Positions 45,063-53,422 of a stretch of 64,000 bases of DNA are shown here, piece after piece (position 1 is the stretch's first letter; the number at the start of each line of letters is the position of its first letter). Origin of the DNA: CAVSMC01 sp963728935. Its GTDB lineage: Bacteria; Pseudomonadota; Gammaproteobacteria; Burkholderiales; Casimicrobiaceae. A model generated the notes under the pieces. That model had not been told where the DNA came from. It saw nothing but the letters and a program-made list of their open reading frames with translations, and searched no databases. Location of the stretch: the NCBI GenBank assembly GCA_963728935.1, contig CAVSMC010000001.1, positions 2,790,001-2,854,000 of the forward strand, read 5' to 3'. A program made the position numbers and the translations under genes.

Positions 45063-45072
45063 TTGTATACAA
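45063..45072. promoter_or_regulatory. Candidate VanR operator
   Basis: TTGTATACAA is a perfect ten-base palindrome 34 bases upstream of the vanA start. It fits the T-N-GT-N-AC-N-A pattern of FCD-type GntR regulators and is markedly AT-rich for this genome. Confidence 0.6.
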
Positions 45073-45241
45073 CGAACGCCAAGTCGCCAAGCGCCCGCTT
45101 GTCCAGCCCCCGTGAACGTCCCGCGTGCCGGCCAAAGCGATCGTGTCGCCGCGGGCGACGGATTCTGTGCCGCGGCGTGCGCGGTCGATCGGTTGCCGGA
45201 GTCGTTCATCGCGGTCAGGGCGCTTTCACCCCGCGTTTGCG

Positions 45242-45292
45242 CCGCTTCGTCGCTTGCGTCTTGAGCGCCCGACGGTGGCTGCCTACGATGCC
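45242..45292 (+). promoter_or_regulatory. Conserved upstream block of small membrane-protein gene 1
   Basis: A 25-base stretch (45242-45266) and a GCCTACGATGCC (45281-45292) are identical to 47711-47735 and 47750-47761 before the paralogue, with the same 14-base spacer. The flanks are not conserved, so this looks like a shared promoter or operator. The rest of 45073-45428 shows nothing recognisable. Confidence 0.6.
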
Positions 45293-45428
45293 GCCAAAGG
45301 AGTACGACCCGATTCGCCAAACGGACATCGGCGTCGAATCCAATCGGGGGACCGATCGCATCGAATCAACCGACGAGCAAGAAGAACAACGTCAGACCTG
45401 AATCGACACCCTCAGAAGGAGTAGAACC

Positions 45429-45725
45429 ATGAACCACTATCCGCACAGCCGTTGGCAACCTGTTATCGGGGTCGCGGCAGTGGTCGCATCCGCGGTCACT
45501 CTGGCCGTGACCGTCGTCCTACCCGCGAAAGTGACCGTGGAGGCGGCGTTCAACGCACCGGTGATCGCGAAGGGCGAGACGAATCCCGCCGCGATTCCCG
45601 TGTCGCTCGGCCATATCGAAGTCGTCGCGCGGCGGCCGGCATCGGTCGTCAAGGCGTCGAACGTGACGCCGACGGCGTTGGAGACGACCAAGCAGTCGTG
45701 TCCTGCGCAGCGTCATCAAGCTTAG
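45429..45725 (+). CDS. Small single-pass membrane protein, copy 1
   Basis: The 98-residue protein starts MNHYPHSRWQPVIGVAA, has one hydrophobic helix near 11-31 and then a periplasmic tail with HIEVVARRPASVVKASN. A paralogue at 47872-48129 shares the N-terminal YPH, the helix plus VLPA border and the RPASV-KA tail. AAGGAG lies nine bases before ATG. I do not recognise the family. The pair lies next to an ECF sigma/anti-sigma operon and may be its target. Confidence 0.6.
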   Translation: MNHYPHSRWQPVIGVAAVVASAVTLAVTVVLPAKVTVEAAFNAPVIAKGETNPAAIPVSLGHIEVVARRPASVVKASNVTPTALETTKQSCPAQRHQA

Positions 45726-45741
45726 CCGCCTCGGATACTTT

Positions 45742-45773
45742 GAAGGGCCGATCACGCGAGTGGTCGGCCCTTC
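45742..45773 (+). terminator. Terminator hairpin of small gene 1
   Basis: GAAGGGCCGATCAC pairs with GTGGTCGGCCCTTC across a short loop, with one G-U pair. It lies 17 bases after the stop and is the twin of the hairpin at 48166-48199. A group II intron begins five bases after it. Confidence 0.75.
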
Positions 45774-45778
45774 GCATT

Positions 45779-47613
45779 GTGCGCCCAGCATGGGCGCGAT
45801 CTTGGAGGTGCAAGTCCTCCTGCAAGCTGGCCACAGCGAGCAAAGTGAAGCGCAACTGCGCGAGGGCGACCGAGCGTGGGAAGGAAGCGTGGAGCGAAAC
45901 CGCGAGCCGATGAACAAGAACCGGATACGAGGCGACGCCGACCAGGGCGAGCAGGCAATGAACTGCGAAGCTCTCGTGGCCAAGGAACGGCGGCGTAGAT
46001 CCGGCGGTTGTGCGGGGAAGGATCGCGTTCTTACCTGGGGAGATCTCGCCTCACGTCCGAAAGGGCGACGGTGATGAACCGGAGCGAGAAGTCAGCAAAG
46101 GCCGTAGTAGCTGCGAATCGTGGGCGAAGGGCCGAACGGGAAGGAGAGCACGCACGCAGGTCCATTGGCGCTGCCATGCACCAGAAGTCCGAGACATCGG
46201 AGCGGTCGTTGATGGCGCGCGGTGAAGCCAAGCGTCGAAGTGACAGCGGTGAAGCAGAGCCGGTACGACAGGCGCAAGCGAGCTCAGGACGAGCGTTGCT
46301 TACACAGGCGCTCACGCGGGAGAACATGGTCTTGGCTTGGAAACGAGTCAGGGCCAATGCTGGCAGTGCAGGCGTCGATGGGTTGACGGTTGAGCAGACG
46401 GCGGAGTACCTGAAGGGGCACTGGCCGCAAGTGAAGGAGCAACTGCTCGCGGGCAGTTACCGGCCGCAGCCGGTACGCCGCGTGCAGATTCCAAAGCCGG
46501 GCGGCGGGGTGCGCGAGTTGGGGATTCCGACGGTGAGCGACCGTTTGATCCAGCAGGCGCTGTTGCAAGTGTTGCAACCGCTGATCGATCCCAGTTTCTC
46601 GGATCACAGTTACGGGTTTCGGCCGAATCGGCGAGCGCACGACGCAGTGTGTCGGGCGCAAGCGTACGTGCAGGCGGGCTACCGAACGGTGGTCGATGTG
46701 GACCTGGAGAAGTTCTTCGATCGGGTCAACCACGACGTGCTGATGGACCGGCTGGCAAAGCGGATCGCCGATCAAGCGGTGTTGCGGCTGATCCGCGGCT
46801 ACTTGCAAGCGGGGATCATGGTGCACGGCGTGGTGCAGGAGCGCTTCGAGGGTACGCCGCAGGGTGGACCCTTGTCGCCGCTGCTGGCCAACGTGCTGCT
46901 CGATGAAGTCGACCGTGAGCTGGAGCGACGCGGGCACCGCTTCGTGCGCTACGCCGACGACTGCAATGTGTACGTGCGCAGTCAACGGGCGGGCGAGCGG
47001 GTGCTGTCGTGGCTGCGAAAGCGCTACGCGAGGCTTCGCTTGAGGGTCAATGAAGCCAAGAGTGCGGTTGCCTCTGCCTTTGGACGCAAGTTCCTCGGCT
47101 ACTGCCTATGGGTGGGGCCGGGAGGCGAGGTGAAACGGGCGATCGCGGCCAAGGCGAAAGCGGCCTTCACGCAACGGGTACGGTGGCTGACCAAGCGCAA
47201 CGGCGGACGCAGTATGGACCAGGTCGTGCAAGACCTGCGGGGTTACGTGTTGGGCTGGAAGGCCTACTTCCGTCTGGCGCAGACGCCGCGGGTGATGCGC
47301 GAACTTGATAAATGGCTGCGGCACCGTCTGCGTGCGGTGCAACTCAAGCAGTGGCGGCGCGGCACGACGATGTACCGCGAGCTGCGCGCGCTCGGCGCCA
47401 GCCGGGAGCACGCCTTGCGCATTGCCGGGAACGCGCGGCGCTGGTGGCGTAACAGCCGCTACGAGCTGAACCGGATCATGCCTCTTGGCTACTTCGACCG
47501 GCTCGGCGTGCCGCGCCTCTCATGACCTCAACTTCTCGAACCGCCCGGTGCGGACCCGCATGCCGGGTGGTGTGGGAGGGGTGCGGTCACATTTGACCGC
47601 CCCCTATCCCGAT
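45779..47613 (+). mobile_element. Group II intron inserted behind a terminator hairpin
   Basis: The 5' end GTGCG fits the group II consensus. The element encodes a reverse transcriptase/maturase. A domain V-like hairpin (about 47537-47575, with GTGCGGACCCGCATGCCGG) and a domain VI-like stem (about 47578-47602) precede the 3' end TATCCCGAT at 47613. Insertion just after an intrinsic terminator is the habit of group IIC introns. The boundaries are read from consensus, not from an empty site. Confidence 0.7.
46074..47525 (+). CDS. ltrA: Group II intron reverse transcriptase/maturase
   Basis: The 483-residue protein has the RT palm and fingers (RRVQIPKPGGGVRELGIPTVSDRL, SYGFRPNRRAHDAV, VDVDLEKFFDRVNHD, GTPQGGPLSPLLAN) and the catalytic FVRYADDCNVY. 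A maturase-specific X/GIIM region follows near 350-430. No C-terminal HNH endonuclease domain is present, which fits group IIC. ATG 46074 is chosen after AAAGGGCG; an in-frame start at 46008 lies in the structured intron RNA. The gene looks intact. Confidence 0.9.
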   Translation: MNRSEKSAKAVVAANRGRRAEREGEHARRSIGAAMHQKSETSERSLMARGEAKRRSDSGEAEPVRQAQASSGRALLTQALTRENMVLAWKRVRANAGSAGVDGLTVEQTAEYLKGHWPQVKEQLLAGSYRPQPVRRVQIPKPGGGVRELGIPTVSDRLIQQALLQVLQPLIDPSFSDHSYGFRPNRRAHDAVCRAQAYVQAGYRTVVDVDLEKFFDRVNHDVLMDRLAKRIADQAVLRLIRGYLQAGIMVHGVVQERFEGTPQGGPLSPLLANVLLDEVDRELERRGHRFVRYADDCNVYVRSQRAGERVLSWLRKRYARLRLRVNEAKSAVASAFGRKFLGYCLWVGPGGEVKRAIAAKAKAAFTQRVRWLTKRNGGRSMDQVVQDLRGYVLGWKAYFRLAQTPRVMRELDKWLRHRLRAVQLKQWRRGTTMYRELRALGASREHALRIAGNARRWWRNSRYELNRIMPLGYFDRLGVPRLS

Positions 47614-47710
47614 CGTGTAAATGCAGTTGCGCGCGGGGCTCACAGTGGTCGGACGCCGGAGCGCGCGGCGCCGTTCATCCGCTGCACACGGCTCTCGCGC
47701 CGCGTTTATC

Positions 47711-47761
47711 CCGCTTCGTCGCTTGCGTCTTGAGCATGTCACCGGCGCAGCCTACGATGCC
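47711..47761 (+). promoter_or_regulatory. Conserved upstream block of small membrane-protein gene 2
   Basis: This is the second copy of the two-part block at 45242-45292, identical in both parts and in spacing. It lies 110 bases before the paralogous gene. Confidence 0.6.
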
Positions 47762-47871
47762 TGCAACGGACGACAACGAACGTGCACGCCGCTGAATCCG
47801 AAACGCGGATCGCACGCATCCAACCGACCGAAGCAGCAACAAACGAAGATTCCAACCCACGGAGAGCCACG

Positions 47872-48129
47872 ATGAAGCAATATCCGCACACCACGCCTCG
47901 GTCGAGCCTGATCGGCCTCGCCGCAGCCGCTGCGACGGCGGCGACAATCGCGGTCGCGATCGTGCTTCCGGCGACCGTCAAGGTGCAGCCCAACACCGAC
48001 ACAGCCGCCGTTGCCGCTCGCGAGGCGGAGCCGGCGCGCGTCGTGCTGGATCGCATCGATGTGGTCGGCTCGCGCCCCGCATCGGTGCAGAAGGCGGCGA
48101 GCGAAACTGGCGTCAAAACGCGCGGTTAG
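47872..48129 (+). CDS. Small single-pass membrane protein, copy 2
   Basis: The 85-residue protein starts MKQYPHTTPRSSLIGLAAAA, has one membrane helix near 13-32 ending in VLPATVKV, and a tail with LDRIDVVGSRPASVQKAASE. The tail aligns with the copy at 45429-45725. GGAGAG lies eight bases upstream of the ATG. It converges on the anti-sigma gene. Function unknown. Confidence 0.62.
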   Translation: MKQYPHTTPRSSLIGLAAAAATAATIAVAIVLPATVKVQPNTDTAAVAAREAEPARVVLDRIDVVGSRPASVQKAASETGVKTRG

Positions 48130-48165
48130 TCGAACTTCCTCCCCCGCCGCCCCCCACGGCGGGTT

Positions 48166-48199
48166 CGAAGGGCCGATCATGCGAGTGACCGGCCCTTCG
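48166..48199 (+). terminator. Terminator hairpin of small gene 2
   Basis: CGAAGGGCCG at 48166-48175 pairs with CGGCCCTTCG at 48190-48199, with further pairing toward the loop. It is nearly identical to the hairpin at 45742-45773 but has no intron behind it. Confidence 0.75.
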
Positions 48200-48211
48200 T
48201 CTTGATGGTCG

Positions 48212-48928
48212 TCAGTAGATTTGCTGGACCGCGCCGGTATAGAGAACTGGGCCGGTCGGCTTGCCGGTTGGCGAGCCACCCGTGGGCTCGAGGCTTACCG
48301 CCAGCGCGGGAACGTTTTGCAGCGCGATGCCGACCGGCGTTGCGAGCGCGACGCGGCCGACGCCGGCGGCCGGAATGAGACCGAGCGATCGCGGCTCCTG
48401 GCCCTGGGGCAACATCCAAAGTTCGAGCGCCCGATCGGCGGGAACCGCGACCGGTGTCACCGCCTTCACGCTCAGAAAGCGGTTGCCGCGATCCGCAGTC
48501 GCGATCAGCGCGGGCTTCGCATCCGGTCCGGCCAGCACGACGACGACCTGCTCGCGGGGCTGCTCGGTTCGTGGAGCGAGCAGCGTGATGCCGAACGCGA
48601 ACGCGAGCACGAAGCCGAGGGTCGCGAGCGCCCGCCACCATCCGAGGCTCGCCCACCAGGGTGTCGGTGCGCGCGTTGCGCGCTCGTCAGCGAGGCCGAG
48701 CCGCGCCCGAATGGCGTCCCAGACCCGCGGCGCGGGCGTAACCGGTGTAACGCCCACTGCGAACTGTGACAGCCGGTTCTCCCAATCCGAGATCGCCGCG
48801 GCGATGACCGCGTCGCGCCGCGCGGCGGCCGCGAGACGCCGCCGCGCGCGCGCCGACAGCGTGCCCAGCGCGTATTGCGCGGCGAGCGCGTCCAGGCGGG
48901 CGGCACGGTTCGGGTCGGCGAGGTTCAT
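48212..48928 (-). CDS. Anti-sigma factor (RskA type)
   Basis: The 238-residue protein has an N-terminal zinc-free anti-sigma-like helix (DALAAQYALGTLSARARRRL) and one membrane helix near 95-116. A periplasmic RskA domain carries PADRALELWMLPQGQEPRSLGLIP. It should hold the ECF sigma factor encoded 34 bases upstream until a signal releases it. Confidence 0.87.
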   Translation of the reverse strand: MNLADPNRAARLDALAAQYALGTLSARARRRLAAAARRDAVIAAAISDWENRLSQFAVGVTPVTPAPRVWDAIRARLGLADERATRAPTPWWASLGWWRALATLGFVLAFAFGITLLAPRTEQPREQVVVVLAGPDAKPALIATADRGNRFLSVKAVTPVAVPADRALELWMLPQGQEPRSLGLIPAAGVGRVALATPVGIALQNVPALAVSLEPTGGSPTGKPTGPVLYTGAVQQIY

Positions 48929-48962
48929 CTTGTGGACATGGTGTGAACAGGCCCTAACACCG

Positions 48963-49565
48963 TCATTCGGCGTAGCCGCCGCGATCGAGACACTGCTTGA
49001 GCCGTTCGAGCGCGCGTCGAATCCACGACTTCACCGTGCCGAGCGGCTGATGCAGGTGCAGTGCGAGCTCGCCGTGGGAAAGGCCGTGGAAGAACGCGAG
49101 CGCGATCGCCTGCTTCGGACCGCCCTCGAGCCGATCGACGCAGTCGCGCACCGCGAGCGCGTCGGCACCCGCGAGCAGCATCTCGGCTGGCGACGGCGTG
49201 TCGGCGGGCACGTCGAATTCAGCTTCGTCCTCCTCGTCGCGCGCGAGCGACACCGTGTCGAGCTCGCGCCGGCGCAACTGATCGAGGCAGCGGTTGCGCA
49301 CGATGCTCGTAAGCCAGGTCATCGGCTGGCTTTTCGCCGCGCTGTAGCTGGCGGCGTGATGCCAGACGTTGATGAACGCGTCCTGCAGCACTTCCTCGGC
49401 GGCGGAACGCTCTCTCAGGATACGCACGGCGACGGCGAACAGATGCGCCGAGGAAAGGCGGTAGAGCTCGGCGAACGCCGCCTGATCGGCGAGCGCCGTG
49501 CGGGCGAGCAGTTCGGACAGGCGGGCCGAGCGTTCGGCGGCGCGATCGGGAGCGGAGGCGGCCAT
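48963..49565 (-). CDS. ECF-type sigma-70 factor (SigK-like)
   Basis: The 200-residue protein has sigma region 2 (FAELYRLSSAHLFAVAVRIL, AEEVLQDAFINVWHHA) and region 4 (GLSHGELALHLHQPLGTVKSWIRRALERLK). It pairs with the downstream RskA-type anti-sigma gene. The two small membrane-protein genes beside it share a promoter block and are candidate targets. Confidence 0.92.
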   Translation of the reverse strand: MAASAPDRAAERSARLSELLARTALADQAAFAELYRLSSAHLFAVAVRILRERSAAEEVLQDAFINVWHHAASYSAAKSQPMTWLTSIVRNRCLDQLRRRELDTVSLARDEEDEAEFDVPADTPSPAEMLLAGADALAVRDCVDRLEGGPKQAIALAFFHGLSHGELALHLHQPLGTVKSWIRRALERLKQCLDRGGYAE

Positions 49566-49604
49566 GCGAACCGATACGAGATCAGCCGCCCGTCGGACGC
49601 ATGA

Positions 49605-50162
49605 TCACGCGCCTGTTGCGCGCTGCCGCTTCCACAGGACGTCGGACCGTTGCTCGGCTCGATTGAGCGAGCGCGCCAGAACGAACAGAAGGTCGGACAA
49701 CCGGTTGAGATAGCGGCGGGCCGGCTCCGACACTTTATCCGCCGACGCGAGGCGCACGAGCGAGCGCTCGGCGCGACGGCAGACCGTCCGGGCGACATGC
49801 GCAACGGCCGCGGCGCGCGTGCCGCCCGGCAGGATGAATTCCTTCAGCGGGGCGAGATCGGCATTGAACTGCTCGACGGCGGCTTCGATGCGCGCGACGT
49901 GCTCGTCGGTTACCGCTTCGTATCCGGGGATCGAGAGCTCGCCGCCGAGATCGAACAGGTCGTGCTGAACTTCGCCGAGACACGCTGCGACCGGCTCGGG
50001 CAGCGTCTCGGCGCACAGCACGCCGATCGTCGAATTGAGCTCGTCGACGTCGCCGATCGCCGCGATGCGCAGTGAATCCTTGCCCACTCGCGAGCCATCG
50101 CCAAGGCCGGTCGTTCCGGCATCGCCGGTTCTCGTGACGATCTTGGACAGCCGATGACCCAC
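49605..50162 (-). CDS. Cob(I)alamin adenosyltransferase, PduO type
   Basis: The 185-residue enzyme makes adenosylcobalamin from cob(I)alamin and ATP. The ATP-binding motif TRTGDAGTTGLGDGSRV lies near residues 8-24. LKEFILPGGTRAAAVAHVART and CRRAERSLVRL carry the conserved arginines, and RYLNRLSDLLFVLAR closes the fold. GTG 50162 with GGAG upstream is the most likely start. Confidence 0.92.
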   Translation of the reverse strand: MGHRLSKIVTRTGDAGTTGLGDGSRVGKDSLRIAAIGDVDELNSTIGVLCAETLPEPVAACLGEVQHDLFDLGGELSIPGYEAVTDEHVARIEAAVEQFNADLAPLKEFILPGGTRAAAVAHVARTVCRRAERSLVRLASADKVSEPARRYLNRLSDLLFVLARSLNRAEQRSDVLWKRQRATGA

Positions 50163-50314
50163 GGGCGACTCCTCGCGATGCGTGCCGCCAAGTATAGGGT
50201 GAGACTCGATGCTCGTGCGGTTCGCTCGACGCCGCGCCGCTCTTGGGACGCGGGTCGAGTCCGACCATAGCGGTATCATTGGGCGTTTGCCCCAGAGCGA
50301 CCGGAGCTTCCTGC

Positions 50315-51955
50315 ATGACGTCCGACAACCCCTACGATCGCGGACTCGGCCGCAACGGCGCCAACTACGTGCCGCTCACGCCGCTGTCGTTGATCGCGCG
50401 AGCGGCGTACACGTATCCAGATGCGCTCGCGCTCGTTCACGGCGAGCGGCGTTACACGTGGCGCGAAACGTACCAACGCTGCTGGCGGCTCGCCGCAGCG
50501 CTCGCCCACGTGGGCATCGGCGAAGGCGACACGGTCGCGGCGATGCTCGCGAACACGCCGGAAATGTACGAGATGCATTTCGGCGTCGCGATGACCGGCG
50601 GCGTCCTCAACACGCTCAACACGCGGCTCGACGCCGACGCGATCGCGTTCATGCTGAAGCACGGCGAGGCGAAGGTGCTCGTCACGGACACTGAATTTTC
50701 GCCGACGATCGCAAAAGCGCTTGCGCAGCTCGATGCGAAACCCCTGGTGATCGACGTCGACGATGCGCTCGGTCCCGGCGGCAAGCGGCTCGGCGAGCTC
50801 GACTATGAAGCGTTGCTCGCGCAGGGCGACCCGGAATTCCGGTGGACGCATCCGAGCGACGAGTGGAACGCGATCTCGCTCAATTACACCTCGGGTACGA
50901 CGGGCAATCCCAAGGGTGTCGTCTATCATCACCGCGGCGCGTATCTCAACGCGCTCTCGAACATCATCGACTGGGCAATGCCGCGGCACGCGGTCTACCT
51001 GTGGACGCTGCCGATGTTCCACTGCAACGGGTGGTGCTTTCCGTGGACGATGGCCGCCGCCGCCGGCGTGAACGTCTGCCTGCGCAAGGTGGAAGCGAAG
51101 GCGATCTTCGATGCGATCCGCGAGCACGGCGTCACGCATTACTGCGGCGCTCCGATCGTGCACCTCACCTTGATCAACGCGCCCGCCGAGATGAGAGCGG
51201 GCATCGAACACAAGGTGCATTGCCTCGTCGCCGGCGCCGCGCCGCCCGCCGCGGTGATCGAAGGAATGGAGCGCATGGGCTTCGACATCACGCACGTCTA
51301 CGGCCTTACCGAGACTTACGGGCCGGCGGCAGTATGCGCGAAGCATGGCGACTGGGACGCGCTCGACATCGGCGCGCGCACGGAGAGAAACGGGCGCCAG
51401 GGCGTGCGCTACACGGTCGAGGAGGGCATGACCGTGATGGATCCGCTCACGATGACCGAAGTGCCGTGGGACGGCGAGACGATGGGCGAGATCATGTTCC
51501 GCGGCAACATCACGATGAAGGGCTATTTGAAGAACGAAAAGGCCTCTGCCGAGGCGTTCGCCGGCGGCTGGTTCCACTCGGGCGATCTTGCCGTCATGCA
51601 CGCCGACGGCTACGTGAAGATCAAGGACCGCAGCAAGGACATCATCATCTCCGGCGGCGAGAACATCAGCTCGCTCGAAGTCGAGGACGCGCTGTACCGT
51701 CATCCGGCGGTGCTCGCAGCGGCGGTCGTCGCTCAGCCCGATACGAAATGGGGGGAGACGCCATGCGCGTTCGTCGAGCTCAAGCCCGGTGCGAGCACGA
51801 CCGAGGCGGAGCTGATCGAGCACTGCCGCGCGCATCTCGCGCGGTTCAAGGCGCCGAAGCGCGTCGTGTTCGGCGAGCTGCCGAAGACATCGACGGGAAA
51901 GATCCAGAAGTTCATCCTGCGCGAGACGGCGAAATCGGCGCAGGCGATCGAATGA
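50315..51955 (+). CDS. AMP-binding acyl-CoA synthetase
   Basis: The 546-residue adenylating enzyme activates a carboxylic acid to its CoA ester. It has the P-loop YTSGTTGNPKGV near 190-201, HVYGLTETYGP, GGWFHSGDLAVMHADGY and KDRSKDIIISGGENIS. The catalytic Lys lies in KTSTGKIQK near the end. Medium-chain fatty acids are the commonest substrate in this subfamily; aryl acids are possible. ATG 50315 has CGGAG ten bases upstream. Confidence 0.9.
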   Translation: MTSDNPYDRGLGRNGANYVPLTPLSLIARAAYTYPDALALVHGERRYTWRETYQRCWRLAAALAHVGIGEGDTVAAMLANTPEMYEMHFGVAMTGGVLNTLNTRLDADAIAFMLKHGEAKVLVTDTEFSPTIAKALAQLDAKPLVIDVDDALGPGGKRLGELDYEALLAQGDPEFRWTHPSDEWNAISLNYTSGTTGNPKGVVYHHRGAYLNALSNIIDWAMPRHAVYLWTLPMFHCNGWCFPWTMAAAAGVNVCLRKVEAKAIFDAIREHGVTHYCGAPIVHLTLINAPAEMRAGIEHKVHCLVAGAAPPAAVIEGMERMGFDITHVYGLTETYGPAAVCAKHGDWDALDIGARTERNGRQGVRYTVEEGMTVMDPLTMTEVPWDGETMGEIMFRGNITMKGYLKNEKASAEAFAGGWFHSGDLAVMHADGYVKIKDRSKDIIISGGENISSLEVEDALYRHPAVLAAAVVAQPDTKWGETPCAFVELKPGASTTEAELIEHCRAHLARFKAPKRVVFGELPKTSTGKIQKFILRETAKSAQAIE

Positions 51956-52072
51956 GCGCGCCGGGCGAAGCCAAGTCCGCAACGGCCGTCGCCGCGCGAT
52001 TGAGGTCGGCCGACAGAGGGACCGATCATGCCATCGGAACCGGCCGGAGGCCGAAATGAGGAGGGAGTTGCG

Positions 52073-52882
52073 ATGAACGCCCCCGAACGCGCCGCCGCGG
52101 CGGCCGCCACGCAAGCGCCGGTACTGCGAAGCGACGACAACGGCGTTGCGACGCTTACGCTCAACCGCCCGCGCCAGTTCAACGCGATTTCGCTCGCGAT
52201 GCTCGACGCGCTGCAGGCGAACCTCGACGCGATCGCGAGCGACGACTCGGTGCGCGCGGTCGTCATCGCGGGCGCCGGAAGCGCGTTCTCGGGCGGCCAC
52301 GATCTGAAGGAGATGATGGGCAATCGCACCGAGGCGTTCGTCGGCGAGCTCTTCGCGCGCTGCTCGCGTGCGATGCTCGCGATGCAGGCGCTTGCGCAGC
52401 CGGTGATCGCTCGCGTGCACGGCATCGCCACCGCCGCGGGATGCCAGCTCGTCGCCGCCTGCGACCTCGCCGTCGCGTCGACCGACGCGCGCTTGGCGAC
52501 GTCCGGCATCAACTTCGGCCTGTTCTGCGCGACGCCGGGGGTGCCGGTGTCGCGCAACGTGTCGCGCAAGCGTGCGTTCGAGATGCTGTTCACCGGCGAA
52601 TTCATCGACGCCGCAACGGCGCTCGACTGGGGATTGGTCAACCGGGTCGTGCCGCCGGGCGAGCTCGACGCCGAAGTCGCGCGGCTCGCCGCATCGATCG
52701 TCGCAAAGCCGCGCGCCGTCGTCGCCGCGGGTAAGCACGTGTTCTACCAGCAGCTCGAGGCGCCGCTCGCGCAGGCGTATGCGACCGCCAGCGCCGCCAT
52801 CACGTGCAACATGCTCGGTGACGATGCTGCCGAGGGCGTCACGGCGTTCATCGAGAAGCGAGCCCCACGCTGGCGTCGCTGA
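52073..52882 (+). CDS. Enoyl-CoA hydratase/isomerase-family protein, ECHDC3-like
   Basis: The 269-residue crotonase-fold protein has the oxyanion region SAFSGGHDLKEM. The two places where hydratases carry catalytic glutamates read GIATAAGCQLVAACDLAVAS and GLFCATPGVPVSR, so both glutamates are absent. This matches the ECHDC3 subgroup, whose reaction is uncertain. The end TAFIEKRAPRWRR is family-like. ATG 52073 has GGAG seven bases upstream. It follows the acyl-CoA synthetase by 117 bases. Confidence 0.88.
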   Translation: MNAPERAAAAAATQAPVLRSDDNGVATLTLNRPRQFNAISLAMLDALQANLDAIASDDSVRAVVIAGAGSAFSGGHDLKEMMGNRTEAFVGELFARCSRAMLAMQALAQPVIARVHGIATAAGCQLVAACDLAVASTDARLATSGINFGLFCATPGVPVSRNVSRKRAFEMLFTGEFIDAATALDWGLVNRVVPPGELDAEVARLAASIVAKPRAVVAAGKHVFYQQLEAPLAQAYATASAAITCNMLGDDAAEGVTAFIEKRAPRWRR

Positions 52883-53092
52883 GGCTCGCGCATCGAACCG
52901 CTGACGGCCAGCTGTCGCCGCCTGCTTCGTTCCGGAGTAAGGTTGGCGTAAGCCCGCGCGAACAGACTGCGCGCCGGGTACACCGGTTTACCGGGTGCGC
53001 ACCTGCACCGGGGGAGAGGACCGGCCGCGCGATCGCCGATCGGCATCGCAGGCGAACCGTCCGCAAACTGTCACACCAAGGAGGAAGGCACC

Positions 53093-53422
53093 ATGGCCGA
53101 CCCGAGTTTCGATTGGAAAGCGATCGACAGCGAGCCGCGCTTTCAGGAGCTGCACCGCAAGAAGATGACCTTCCTGTGGGGGCTGATGGTTTTTTCGCTC
53201 ATCTTCTATTTCCTGCTGCCGATCGGCGCCGCGTACTTCCAGGACATCTACAAAGTCAAGGTTTGGGGGCCGGTCAATATCGGGATTCTGTTCGCGTTGC
53301 TTCAATTCGTCGTCGCCTGGGGCATCGCGTTCTACTACGCCCGCCGTGCGAACGCCGAATTCGATCCGATGGCTGCGGCGATCGTCCGTGACGCCGAAAA
53401 GAAGCTCGGAGGCCGCAAATGA
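53093..53422 (+). CDS. DUF485 small membrane protein paired with ActP-type symporter
   Basis: The 109-residue protein begins with a soluble SEPRFQELHRKKMTFLWGLM. It then has two membrane helices (about 28-47 and 61-82), as in YjcH/DUF485 proteins that precede acetate permeases. AAGGAGG lies nine bases upstream. Its TGA overlaps the symporter ATG. Confidence 0.9.
   Translation: MADPSFDWKAIDSEPRFQELHRKKMTFLWGLMVFSLIFYFLLPIGAAYFQDIYKVKVWGPVNIGILFALLQFVVAWGIAFYYARRANAEFDPMAAAIVRDAEKKLGGRK

Noticed and set aside
45125..47875. Two short plus-strand frames (45125-45424 and 47621-47875) sharing PLRRLRLE and AAYDA, considered as a coding family
   Set aside because: The identity is a compact DNA block conserved in all frames with fixed spacing, and the flanks are unrelated. 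A shared regulatory block explains it better.
50276..52738. An 820-residue minus-strand frame opposite the acyl-CoA synthetase and crotonase genes
   Set aside because: It has the same Arg/Asp-rich shadow composition, and both plus-strand genes are well supported.
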